Shown: piece by piece, positions 26,833-34,371 of the stretch | Layout: each line of letters opens with the position of its first letter | How positions within the stretch are numbered: position 1 is the first letter of the stretch | Source of the DNA: JAFGAV01 sp041479055 | GTDB lineage: Bacteria; Acidobacteriota; Aminicenantia; Aminicenantales; JAFGAV01 | Assembly: GCA_963702835.1 (NCBI GenBank) | Contig: OY969762.1 | Coordinates: forward strand, 2,046,001-2,110,000 | DNA: 64,000 nucleotides | Reading direction: 5' to 3' | Notes under the pieces: model-generated | Seen by the model: only the letters and a program-made list of their open reading frames with translations | Told to the model about the DNA's origin: nothing | Database searches by the model: none | Made by a program: the position numbers and the translations under genes

Positions 26833-27102
26833 ATGAGCAAAAAAGAAATCACCCGGAAAATATCGAAAGATGCCGGAGTCACTCTGGTTCAGGCCCAAAA
26901 GGCTTACATCGCCATGCTCGACGGGATCAAGGAAGCCCTGCAGAAAGGCGACCATGTCACCTTTTCCGGCTTCGGCAGCTTCGAGGTAAAAACCCGAGCC
27001 GGGCGCAAAGGCCGCAACCCCAAGACCGGCGAGGTCATCCCCATCCCTCCCAAAAAGAGGGTCAAGTTCACCCCCAGCCGCGAATTAAAAAAAGCGCTGT
27101 AA
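26833..27102 (+). CDS. HU family DNA-binding protein
   Basis: An 89-residue histone-like protein that bends DNA as a dimer. It has the HU/IHF layout: MSKKEITRKISKDAGVTL helices, the FSGFGSFEVKTRAGRKGRNP saddle arm with the Pro that intercalates in DNA, and a PPKKRVKFTPSRELKKAL tail. It starts at ATG 26833 after AGGAGG and has its own promoter. A short hairpin CTGGAATAAGTTTTTCCAG follows at about 27114-27132, without a clear T tract. Confidence 0.95.
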   Translation: MSKKEITRKISKDAGVTLVQAQKAYIAMLDGIKEALQKGDHVTFSGFGSFEVKTRAGRKGRNPKTGEVIPIPPKKRVKFTPSRELKKAL

Positions 27103-27189
27103 ACTTAAACATACTGGAATAAGTTTTTCCAGGACTCTTCCTTTTCCCTTCTCGCCGCGGACCGCGGAAAAATGGATCTGTCAGCTTGA

Positions 27190-27218
27190 TGGACAAAGTC
27201 AGCCGAATTCCCTAGAAT
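27190..27218 (+). promoter_or_regulatory. Sigma-70 promoter of ddl
   Basis: TGGACA (27190-27195), a 17-base spacer and TAGAAT (27213-27218) end only 10 bases before the ddl start codon at 27229. The transcript would therefore have almost no leader. Confidence 0.55.
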
Positions 27219-27228
27219 AGCTTGGAGT

Positions 27229-28299
27229 ATGAGTTCGCCAAAAATAAGAGTCGGTCTTCTGTTCGGCGGCCGCTCGGCCGAGCATGAAATCTCTCTGGAC
27301 TCGGCCGCCACCATCTTCCGCAACCTGGACCGGCGCAAGTACCTCGCCAGCTGCTTCTACATCAACAAGAAGGGCGAATGGCGCGCCGTGTCTTCGCCTC
27401 TTCTGCCCCCGGCTGAACTCAACCGCGGCCGTTTCAGCCCCTTTCTCCCTTGGCAGAATGGAGCCTTGGCCCGGCCCCTCCCGGCCGATATCTACTTCCC
27501 CGTCCTGCACGGTCCTTACGGCGAGGACGGAACGATCCAAGGCCTGCTGGAGATGGCCGACCGGCCCTATGTGGGGGCCGGTGTGGCGGCTTCGGCCCTG
27601 GGCATGGATAAAGCGCTCCAAAAGACTCTCTTCGCGGCCAAGGGGATGGCCGTGGTCAAGCACAGGGTCATCCTGGAGTCAGAGTGGCGCGGCGGCAGGA
27701 ACAAAATGCTGGCTGAAATCCGAGCCTCCCTGCGGCTGCCCCTGTTCGTGAAGCCGGCCAACCTCGGCTCAAGCGTAGGCATCACCAAGGTCAAAAAACA
27801 GGCCGGGCTGACGGCCGCCATCCGAAGGGCTTTTCTCTTTGACCGCAAGATCCTGGTCGAGGAGGGCATCACCGGCCGAGAGCTGGAGTGCAGTGTGCTG
27901 GGCAACGACAACCCCGCGGCTTCCCTGCCCGGAGAGCTCATCCCCTTCCGCGAATTTTACGACTACGATGATAAATACCTCTTGGGCAAGACGAAGCTCA
28001 TCGCGCCCGCCGTCCTGCCGCCGGACATCATCCGCGAAGTCAGGCGGGTGGCCGTGGCCGCTTTCCGGGCCATTGACTGCGCCGGAATGGCGCGGGTGGA
28101 TTTCTTTCTGGAAGGGGAAACCGGCCGTCTCTATCTCAGCGAGATCAACACCATCCCCGGGTTCACTGAAATCAGCATGTACCCCCTCCTCTGGGAGCGG
28201 AGCGGCCTTCCTTTTCCCCGCCTCCTGGACAGGCTTATCCGTTTGGGATTCGAACATCATGCCGCCAAGAAGCGTTGCCTGGAAAGAGACGAGCCGTGA
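27229..28299 (+). CDS. ddl: D-alanine--D-alanine ligase
   Basis: A 356-residue ATP-grasp enzyme that makes the D-Ala-D-Ala used by MurF. Visible: LLFGGRSAEHEISLDSA at the N-terminus, FPVLHGPYGEDGTIQGLLE, VKPANLGSSVGITKV (ATP-grasp loop), ARVDFFLEG and EINTIPGFTEISMYP. It stands apart from the dcw cluster but begins a ddl-ruvX-mltG group with overlapping genes. The predicted promoter is immediately upstream. Confidence 0.95.
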   Translation: MSSPKIRVGLLFGGRSAEHEISLDSAATIFRNLDRRKYLASCFYINKKGEWRAVSSPLLPPAELNRGRFSPFLPWQNGALARPLPADIYFPVLHGPYGEDGTIQGLLEMADRPYVGAGVAASALGMDKALQKTLFAAKGMAVVKHRVILESEWRGGRNKMLAEIRASLRLPLFVKPANLGSSVGITKVKKQAGLTAAIRRAFLFDRKILVEEGITGRELECSVLGNDNPAASLPGELIPFREFYDYDDKYLLGKTKLIAPAVLPPDIIREVRRVAVAAFRAIDCAGMARVDFFLEGETGRLYLSEINTIPGFTEISMYPLLWERSGLPFPRLLDRLIRLGFEHHAAKKRCLERDEP

Positions 28300-28724
28300 G
28301 AATCCTGGGCATCGATTTCGGCGACCGGAATATCGGGCTGGCCCTCAGCGACCCCCTGGGCCTGACCGCCCAGCCGCTCCAGACCTACCGCCAGGCCGGC
28401 CAGGAGGAGGATGCCCGATTTTTCCGGCAGCTCGCCGAAAAGCATGAAATCGCCGAAATCGTCATCGGCATTCCCGTCCGTCTGGACGGGACTCCGGGCC
28501 GGCGCGTGGAAAAAACTCGCGCCTTCGCCCGCTGGCTGGAGGAAACGCTGCGCCTGCCCATCGTCTTTTTCGACGAGCGGCTGACCACACGGCAGGCTGT
28601 CCACATCATGCAAGACCAGAAGGTCCGGCAGCGCCAGCGCCGGGCGGTGGAAAACCAGATTTCCGCTTCTCTCATCCTGGAAGGCTATCTGGAGAGCCGG
28701 CGGAAAGACTCCCATGCTTCTTAG
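28296..28724 (+). CDS. ruvX: Holliday-junction resolvase-like / pre-16S rRNA nuclease RuvX (YqgF)
   Basis: A 142-residue RNase H-fold nuclease; in E. coli the family matures the 5' end of 16S rRNA. Marks: ILGIDFGDRNIGLALSDP with the first catalytic Asp, IVIGIPVRLDGTPG and FFDERLTTRQA. The start is GTG 28296, whose GTGA overlaps the ddl stop; a TTG at 28275 would add 7 residues. The C-terminus overlaps mltG by 11 bases. Confidence 0.92.
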   Translation: MRILGIDFGDRNIGLALSDPLGLTAQPLQTYRQAGQEEDARFFRQLAEKHEIAEIVIGIPVRLDGTPGRRVEKTRAFARWLEETLRLPIVFFDERLTTRQAVHIMQDQKVRQRQRRAVENQISASLILEGYLESRRKDSHAS

Positions 28725-29715
28725 GTTCCTCAAGGCCTTCCTCATTCTGGCGACAATTTGTTTATTCTGGCTGGCTTCCTGGTTCGCTCTGGAGTATCGG
28801 GCCTTTTCCGTCCGTCCCCGGGAGCCCGTCTTTTTCCAAGTCGAAAAGGGCAAGAGCGCTCGGGCTATCGCCCTCAACCTCAAGGACCGCGGCCTCATCC
28901 GCAACAAAGAGTCCTTCTTGGCGGCCTACCGACTGTTCTTTTTCCCCAAAAGCTTAAAGGCGGGCGAATACCGGTTCGGACCGCCGGTTTCACTGAGCGC
29001 CGTGCTGGAGGCCTTGGCCCAGGGACGTATCTATCTCCAGCCGGTGACCATGGCCGAGGGTTTAACCGGGCAGGAGATGGCCGTCCTTCTCGAAGAAAAG
29101 GGCGTTGTCCCGGCCGCTGAATTCCTGAGCGAATTCGAGCGGCCCGGCCTCATCGCTTCCTGGGACCCTGAGGCCACGGACCTGGAGGGCTACCTTTGCC
29201 CCGATACTTATCAGTTCACCAGGAACACAGCGGCCGCTGAAGTCGCCGCCCGAATGGTGAATCAGTTCAAATCTGTCTTCCGGCGGGAGTGGAAGCGGCG
29301 GGCAGCGGATATGGGCTGGTCCGTCCGCAAGGTCGTCGTCCTGGCCTCGCTCATCGAGAAAGAGACCTCCCGGCTCGAAGAGCGGAAGCTCATCTCGGCC
29401 GTGTTCCATAACCGGCTCGACATCGGCATGAAGCTCGATTGCGACCCGACCATCATCTACGCCTTGAAAAGAGAGGGCCTCTTTGACGGGGACCTCCGCT
29501 TCCGGGACATGAAGTTGGACAGCCCGTACAACACTTATCTCCATCGCGGCCTGCCGCCCGGCCCGGTCTGCAACCCCAGCCGCCAATCACTCGAGGCGGC
29601 CCTTTATCCCGCCGCCGAGCCCTATCTCTATTTTGTCGCCAAGGGGGATGGCTGGCACCAGTTCAGCGTGAATTATCGCGATCACCAGCAGGCTGTGCTG
29701 AAGTATCAGAAATAA
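28714..29715 (+). CDS. mltG: Endolytic transglycosylase MltG
   Basis: A 333-residue inner-membrane protein that cleaves nascent glycan strands. One N-terminal helix (residues 7-26) is followed by a LysM-like segment and the YceG domain with the catalytic Glu in ASLIEKETSRLEER, then DCDPTIIYAL and SPYNTYLHRGLPPGPVCNP. It overlaps ruvX by 11 bases. A small perfect hairpin AGTTGC-AGA-GCAACT (29723-29737) follows but lacks a strong T run. Confidence 0.94.
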   Translation: MLLRFLKAFLILATICLFWLASWFALEYRAFSVRPREPVFFQVEKGKSARAIALNLKDRGLIRNKESFLAAYRLFFFPKSLKAGEYRFGPPVSLSAVLEALAQGRIYLQPVTMAEGLTGQEMAVLLEEKGVVPAAEFLSEFERPGLIASWDPEATDLEGYLCPDTYQFTRNTAAAEVAARMVNQFKSVFRREWKRRAADMGWSVRKVVVLASLIEKETSRLEERKLISAVFHNRLDIGMKLDCDPTIIYALKREGLFDGDLRFRDMKLDSPYNTYLHRGLPPGPVCNPSRQSLEAALYPAAEPYLYFVAKGDGWHQFSVNYRDHQQAVLKYQK

Positions 29716-29814
29716 GGGAAGAAGTTGCAGAGCAACTAAGATTTTGCTATAGTACCTTTTTTAATCGAGAGTAAATTATCTTTACAGCAGAAAAGCTCAT
29801 TAGCCTAAAAATAT

Positions 29815-29830
29815 GGGCATAAAAATTGCT
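29815..29830 (+). promoter_or_regulatory. Candidate sigma-54 (-24/-12) promoter
   Basis: GGGCAT-AAAAA-TTGCT keeps the essential GG and GC pairs at the spacing of the consensus TGGCAC-N5-TTGCA/T. It lies 35 bases before the start codon of the secreted protein at 29865. The predicted start of transcription falls inside the palindrome at 29830-29853. Confidence 0.5.
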
Positions 29831-29853
29831 ATATGATGAAGTGACATCATATA
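29830..29853. promoter_or_regulatory. Perfect 9-base inverted repeat at the predicted transcription start
   Basis: TATATGATG-AAGTGA-CATCATATA is an exact inverted repeat with a 6-base centre. It spans the predicted +1 of the sigma-54-like promoter and ends a few bases before the AAAAAAGGAG ribosome site. It may be an operator or a 5' RNA hairpin. Confidence 0.5.
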
Positions 29854-29864
29854 AAAAAGGAGTC

Positions 29865-30947
29865 ATGCGCATGCGAAAGATTGCCGTCCTAGCTCTACTG
29901 GCCGGGTTTCTTCTGAGCGTCGTTCCGCCTTCACCGGCGGCCCAGAATCAGACCACTCCCCCTCAGAAAAAAGAAGAAAAGGTTTTCATCCCCAAAGAGG
30001 TCAAGACCGTCATGGAAGCCGGCCTGATGAACAAGCAGAGCCGTCAGGACATTCCTTTCACCATAACCGGAAATCTCTATCTGCCGGCGGTGGGAGCTTA
30101 TCACAACGTCTTCAGCCTGAACATCAAGAATGCCGACCTGGGTTTCAGCCCAGCCCCCGCTCCGACAACGGAAACCGCCAAGGATAAGCCCGCGGAAAAG
30201 AAGGAAGCTCCCGCTCCGGCCCCGGATATGCAGGCCAGGTTTGAAATTTTCCTGCAAATCCGCGATATCGCCGGCGGCCTGCCCGGCCTGCTCGTCCGAG
30301 AGGTCTACGTTCCCTGCCAGGAGCGCGTGGCGGCGGCCGATTATGACCCGAACAAGATGGAGACCTATTTCCTGTGGTATCCCCTCCCGGCCGGCAAATA
30401 CCTGACCGCCATGGCCCTGACCACTCCCGATTTGAAAAAAATGGGCATCCAATATTTCGAATTCAACCTTCCCGATCCGGCCTCCTTCACCGACAAGCTC
30501 GACCTCACTCCCATTTTCTCCTCCAAGAACATCGAAAGGATGGAGGCGCCCGAAACAAGGCCTATCCTTCACAAGGGCTTTTTCACCATGGCCGTCCTCA
30601 AGATCACTCCCAATTTCAACAACGTGATCGCGGTCAAAGACAACTTGGATATCTTTTTTTATATCTTCGGGGCCAAGCTCAACGCCGAGCAGAAGTACGC
30701 TTTGGAGATGAGCTTCGAAGTCAAAAAAGGCGAGGAAACGGCCGTCCGCTTCGCGCCGGCCGTCTTCGAATCGCCGCTGGTCAGCCTGCCCTTGCCCATG
30801 AAATATTCCGTGGTCAAACAAACTGAGGCCGGCGAAGTCCGGGAAGATAAAGACCTCGAGCCGGGTCAGTACGTCTTGATCCTCAAAATCCTGGACAAGA
30901 ACTCGGGCAACACGCTGACCAAGAACCTGAATTTCGAGGTCAAGTAA
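29865..30947 (+). CDS. Secreted or periplasmic protein of unknown function
   Basis: A 360-residue exported protein. The start ATG 29865 follows AAAAAAGGAGTC; the frame is open upstream but without a ribosome site. A signal peptide (ALLAGFLLSVVPPSPAA) is followed by a charged linker, a beta-rich region (about residues 50-100), a Pro/Ala/Lys-rich insert (APAPTTETAKDKPAEKKEAP), then beta-rich domains ending LEPGQYVLILKILDKNSGNT, which resemble Ig-like folds. I do not recognise the family. It is convergent with the TPR/GWxTD pair and may belong to the same envelope programme through its sigma-54-like promoter. Confidence 0.75.
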   Translation: MRMRKIAVLALLAGFLLSVVPPSPAAQNQTTPPQKKEEKVFIPKEVKTVMEAGLMNKQSRQDIPFTITGNLYLPAVGAYHNVFSLNIKNADLGFSPAPAPTTETAKDKPAEKKEAPAPAPDMQARFEIFLQIRDIAGGLPGLLVREVYVPCQERVAAADYDPNKMETYFLWYPLPAGKYLTAMALTTPDLKKMGIQYFEFNLPDPASFTDKLDLTPIFSSKNIERMEAPETRPILHKGFFTMAVLKITPNFNNVIAVKDNLDIFFYIFGAKLNAEQKYALEMSFEVKKGEETAVRFAPAVFESPLVSLPLPMKYSVVKQTEAGEVREDKDLEPGQYVLILKILDKNSGNTLTKNLNFEVK

Positions 30948-30956
30948 ACAAAACTT

Positions 30957-31886
30957 CTATTCTTTCTTCTTTAAGAAATCTAAAAGCTGCCTGGCCAGAC
31001 CGGCCTGAGGATGGTCGGGGGCCAGGCTCACAAACTTCTCCAGGTTCTGGATGGCTTCTTCTTTATTATTGAGGCCGATCTGAATGGTGGCCGCCTGGTA
31101 ATAGGCGTCGGCATAATCGGCCTTGAGCTGGATGACCTTCTGGAAGGAGGCCAGGGCCGCTTCAGACTCTCCCTGGTTGGTCAGACACACGCCCAAGTTA
31201 TAATGGGCGTCCGGGTCATCGGGGCTCAGCTCCACGGCCTTCTGGTAATACGGACGAGCCGCGGCATAATCGCCGGCCTTGGCCAAGTTTTCTCCCACTT
31301 CCCGGTTGACGCTGTAGCTTTTCGGGTTGAGCTCCAGGGCTTTGAGCAGGGCGGCCTTTGACTCATCCGGCCGGCCCAGTTTTTTGAGGGCCAAGCCGAG
31401 GTTGAAATGATAGCCCCACTGGAGCCCGCTCTTGGCGATGGCCTCCCGGTAGGCGACGGCAGCCTCTTCGTATTTCTTCTCCGCATAAAGCTTGTTGCCC
31501 TTAAGGAAGAGGCTGTCTGATTCCGAGAGGGCCCGCTCCAGCACTTCGCTCCCCTTCCTCATCTTGATTTCCAGCTGGCTTGTTTCATCGATTCGCACCC
31601 GGACCTCGGTCGAGACGGGAAGGAAGCCCGCTTTCTTCAAAGAGACAAGATAGTAGCCGGGCTGGAGGCCGATCTGGATGAATTTGCCGTCGGCTTTGGT
31701 GCTGACCTCAAAACGGACGGCGGACGACCGTTGGCTGACGATGGTCACGCTGACCTTGTCCAGAGGAAGGCCCTCGCTGTCATGGACTAGGCCTTCGATC
31801 TTGCCCTGGACATCGGCCCGGGCCGGCAGGACAGCCAGAAAGACGCCCGCCAGCATCCAGGCCAGGAAGGCAGTGGTTTTTTTCAT
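30957..31886 (-). CDS. Secreted TPR protein with N-terminal carboxypeptidase-regulatory-like domain
   Basis: A 309-residue exported protein. A signal peptide (FLAWMLAGVFLAVLPARA) is followed by a carboxypeptidase-regulatory-like beta-sandwich (IEGLVHDSEGLPLDKVSVTI to about residue 110) and at least four TPR motifs (for example PDDPDAHYNLGVCLTNQGES). Such proteins act as periplasmic protein-protein scaffolds. ATG 31886 lies 8 bases after GAGGAG; an ATG at 31892 overlaps the stop of the upstream GWxTD gene. The two genes are clearly co-translated. Its first domain is the same type as that of the TonB-receptor-like protein at 34372. Confidence 0.85.
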   Translation of the reverse strand: MKKTTAFLAWMLAGVFLAVLPARADVQGKIEGLVHDSEGLPLDKVSVTIVSQRSSAVRFEVSTKADGKFIQIGLQPGYYLVSLKKAGFLPVSTEVRVRIDETSQLEIKMRKGSEVLERALSESDSLFLKGNKLYAEKKYEEAAVAYREAIAKSGLQWGYHFNLGLALKKLGRPDESKAALLKALELNPKSYSVNREVGENLAKAGDYAAARPYYQKAVELSPDDPDAHYNLGVCLTNQGESEAALASFQKVIQLKADYADAYYQAATIQIGLNNKEEAIQNLEKFVSLAPDHPQAGLARQLLDFLKKKE

Positions 31887-31888
31887 GA

Positions 31889-33958
31889 TCATGACTCCTC
31901 TTTCTTGAGCATGGCCTTGGCTTTTTCCATTATTTCCCGAAGCCGAGGCTGTCCCGGGTCAAGCTGGAGGGACTTTTCCACAAGCCGCAGCGCTTCTTCC
32001 GGCTGGTTGAGGTTCAGGCGGCATTCGGCAGCCAGGTTCAGCACGCTGATCTCGGTGGCCTGGCTGAGAAGAGTGTCAAGATAGACAAGAGCCGCAGCCC
32101 AATCTTTGAGCCCGGCCTGGCCCAGGGCAGCGACTTTGGCGGCCTCGCGGTCGCGGCTGGCCTCGTAGAGGGGGGCGGCCAGAGCCAAGGATTCCCGGAA
32201 CTGGCCGAGACTATAGAGGGTCTTGGCCAGCAGAAGCCTGGCAGCCGGAGAGTCCTTGAAACGGAGGGATTCCTCGAGCAGGCGCCTGGCTTGATCATAG
32301 CGGCCGCTGAGGAAATACTCTGAGCCCAGAAGATAGGAATGTTCGGCGTTGGGCGGAAGGGGATGCTGACGCGAATAGATCCAGGGCAAATCGGTGATAT
32401 TCTGGGCCAGGATGATCATGTTCTCCTGACCGAGGAGAAGGGTAGAGCCCGGCTGGCCCCCGACGCTCAACTTGACCCGGTAGTAGCCTGGTTTTATGGC
32501 CGACAGCTCAACGGGGCCGATATCGAGACCTTCCCGGCCTGGATGAACGACCTCGGCCAGCGGAGTTGTCCGGCTGAACACGGCCTGGCCCGTGTCATGG
32601 GAGATGATCTCCAGCCGCACTTCGGCCGGCCCGGCCGCGGAGGGCAGGCCGGGGAACAACTGGGCATAGACTCCCAGGCTGGCCCGGGGGGAGAACTCGT
32701 TTTGGGCATTAAAGAAATACTGGGCCCCGTCGAGGAAAAACGCCTTGAGCCTGGCCTTGTCCGGGGCCGAAAGGTCCTCCCGGCTTCGATAGAGGAGCAG
32801 GCTGCTCAAGGCCGGGGGGCCCTCCTCCGCCGGCACGTTGACCTTGGCCTCGAAGGAAGTGAAGTCCTTGCCCGTCTTGTTCTTTAGTAGAAAAAAGAGC
32901 TTGTATTGGCCGGGGATAACGGGCATGACATCCTGAAAGGCAAAACGTCGGCGCTCATTCTGTTTGTACTCGTCGGCCGTGATGCGCAGGGGGATCTCCT
33001 CCTGCGTCTCCAAGACCGCGCGTCCCTCCGCATCCTCCATCCTCAGGACGAGCTCGAAGGAGGCATAATAGCCGCCCTGGCGCTCGGCGAAATTCATCCG
33101 TCCCGGCTCGATCGACCAGTGCAGGTACTGACCGCCTCCCTGCCGGAAGACGCGGACCAGGGCATTGCAGGCGACGAAGAGGTCGGTATGCTCCGTCTGG
33201 ATAAAGTCCTTGTAGCGAAGATAATCGCGGGCATAAAGGTCGGAGTATTTTTTTTCGGGAAGCGAGCGGGCGCTGGCCACAATGGAATCCGAGGAAAAAG
33301 AAGACTGGCCGAAGGGCTGTTCGCTGGGAAGATAGCTCAAGGTAGCGCGGGCCAGCTCGGCCGAGACTTGCTTGACAATCTGGTAGGCCGAATTGCGGTT
33401 GAGAGCCTGGTCGGACATGGAGGCCAGGACCAGCTTTTCCGGCCCCTCCACCCCCGGGCTGTAAAGACGGAACTCGCCCATGCCCATAGGCTGATAAAAA
33501 ATAAGATAAAAATAGGGCGGCAGCCCGTAGCGCTCCTCCCCCCGATAAAACCACAGCTCCAGGGGCAGGAGCTCGGACTGAGTGGTGTACTGGGTGCGCT
33601 CCAAGGGCGGTCCCAGGACAAGGTAAAAAAAGCCTCGCTCGGTCTGGCTGCCGCGCTTGGGCGTGCCGTGTCCGAAATGGGCGTCGGCGAACCGGACCCG
33701 CTCCATATATTCTTTCTCGAACTCGTTCTCCTCAGTGTCGGGCAGCGGGTCGCGCTGTTTCCAGAAGAAATGAACAAAGTTTTTTCTCTCTGCCGAGGTT
33801 CTGAGCTTCAGGAAGACCTCCCTCTCGACCCTGGTCATAATGGGCGAGACATTTTCCAGCCATTCCCGGTGTTCGGGCAGCATCGGCTCCTGGGAAAGAA
33901 GCCGGGCCGGCCAGAGAAAGCCGGTCACCAATAAAAGCGTGATTAATATTTTTTTCAT
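31889..33958 (-). CDS. GWxTD-domain secreted protein with C-terminal TPRs
   Basis: A 689-residue exported protein. A signal peptide (MKKILITLLLVTGFLWPARL) is followed by the GWxTD-family N-terminal signature: REWLENVSPIMTRVEREVF, then RKNFVHFFWKQRDPLPDTEE and NEFEKEYMERVRFADAHFG. A beta-rich middle part follows and the last 180 residues form TPR repeats. GWxTD proteins are common in Acidobacteriota and relatives and have no established function. ATG 33958 begins the signal peptide; a TTG at 34000 would add 14 residues. It heads a two-gene operon with the TPR protein, divergent from the TonB-receptor-like gene. Confidence 0.85.
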   Translation of the reverse strand: MKKILITLLLVTGFLWPARLLSQEPMLPEHREWLENVSPIMTRVEREVFLKLRTSAERKNFVHFFWKQRDPLPDTEENEFEKEYMERVRFADAHFGHGTPKRGSQTERGFFYLVLGPPLERTQYTTQSELLPLELWFYRGEERYGLPPYFYLIFYQPMGMGEFRLYSPGVEGPEKLVLASMSDQALNRNSAYQIVKQVSAELARATLSYLPSEQPFGQSSFSSDSIVASARSLPEKKYSDLYARDYLRYKDFIQTEHTDLFVACNALVRVFRQGGGQYLHWSIEPGRMNFAERQGGYYASFELVLRMEDAEGRAVLETQEEIPLRITADEYKQNERRRFAFQDVMPVIPGQYKLFFLLKNKTGKDFTSFEAKVNVPAEEGPPALSSLLLYRSREDLSAPDKARLKAFFLDGAQYFFNAQNEFSPRASLGVYAQLFPGLPSAAGPAEVRLEIISHDTGQAVFSRTTPLAEVVHPGREGLDIGPVELSAIKPGYYRVKLSVGGQPGSTLLLGQENMIILAQNITDLPWIYSRQHPLPPNAEHSYLLGSEYFLSGRYDQARRLLEESLRFKDSPAARLLLAKTLYSLGQFRESLALAAPLYEASRDREAAKVAALGQAGLKDWAAALVYLDTLLSQATEISVLNLAAECRLNLNQPEEALRLVEKSLQLDPGQPRLREIMEKAKAMLKKEES

Positions 33959-34066
33959 GAATATTTCTTTCAGACTAGCACAGCCTATTCCTTGTTTCAA
34001 TACGGCCTCCGCTTTATCAACTATCAGGACTGATTAGGCGATTCAATTTATTCATTCCAAATTACA

Positions 34067-34082
34067 TGCATTATCCATGCCA
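34067..34082 (-). promoter_or_regulatory. Candidate sigma-54 promoter for the GWxTD operon
   Basis: On the minus strand TGGCAT-GGATA-ATGCA keeps GG and GC at -24/-12 spacing, with two departures from the consensus. It lies about 110 bases upstream of the GWxTD start, in the AT-rich gap shared with the divergent receptor gene. Confidence 0.35.
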
Positions 34083-34192
34083 ATTCTGGAATTCTAGGGT
34101 GATAAAAAAAATAGAATCCATTTTTTTGAATAGTCCAATATTTTGAACAAAAAATTCTTTTTTTTTACAAGAAAAAACTATAAATTATTAAT

Positions 34193-34209
34193 ATCAATAT
34201 AGTATTGAT
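34193..34209. promoter_or_regulatory. Palindrome ATCAATA-TAG-TATTGAT
   Basis: A perfect 7-base inverted repeat with a 3-base centre, 20 bases upstream of the -24 element of the receptor promoter and between the two divergent genes. A regulator site is possible. The rest of the 34001-34371 gap is strongly AT-rich with no gene seen. Confidence 0.35.
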
Positions 34210-34229
34210 TTTCTTATATCATGCACGAA

Positions 34230-34246
34230 TGGCACAAAATTTGCAT
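34230..34246 (+). promoter_or_regulatory. Sigma-54 (-24/-12) promoter of the TonB-receptor-like gene
   Basis: TGGCAC-AAAAT-TTGCAT matches the sigma-54 consensus almost exactly, with correct 5-base spacing. The leader to ATG 34372 would be about 115 bases. A TATAAT at 34249-34254 has no matching -35 box, so sigma-54 is the better reading. Confidence 0.65.
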
Positions 34247-34371
34247 CTTATAATCTAAAAGTATATTTCTATCGCAACCGCAACACTAAGGAGGTGAAAA
34301 CTCCAAAGACCTAACCAAGTTAAAAAGCGTGTCCTGGGATTATTTCCGATTATTGAGATGAGGAGGTAAAA

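Noticed and set aside
27160..27175. CCGCGG-A-CCGCGG hairpin after the HU gene
   Set aside because: Too short, with a one-base loop, and followed by A rather than T on the plus strand.
29723..29737. AGTTGC-AGA-GCAACT hairpin after mltG as a terminator
   Set aside because: The stem is only 6 bases and is not followed by an uninterrupted T run; kept only as a note.
34249..34254. TATAAT as a sigma-70 -10 box for the receptor gene
   Set aside because: No -35-like hexamer lies 15-19 bases upstream, while a near-perfect -24/-12 element overlaps the region.
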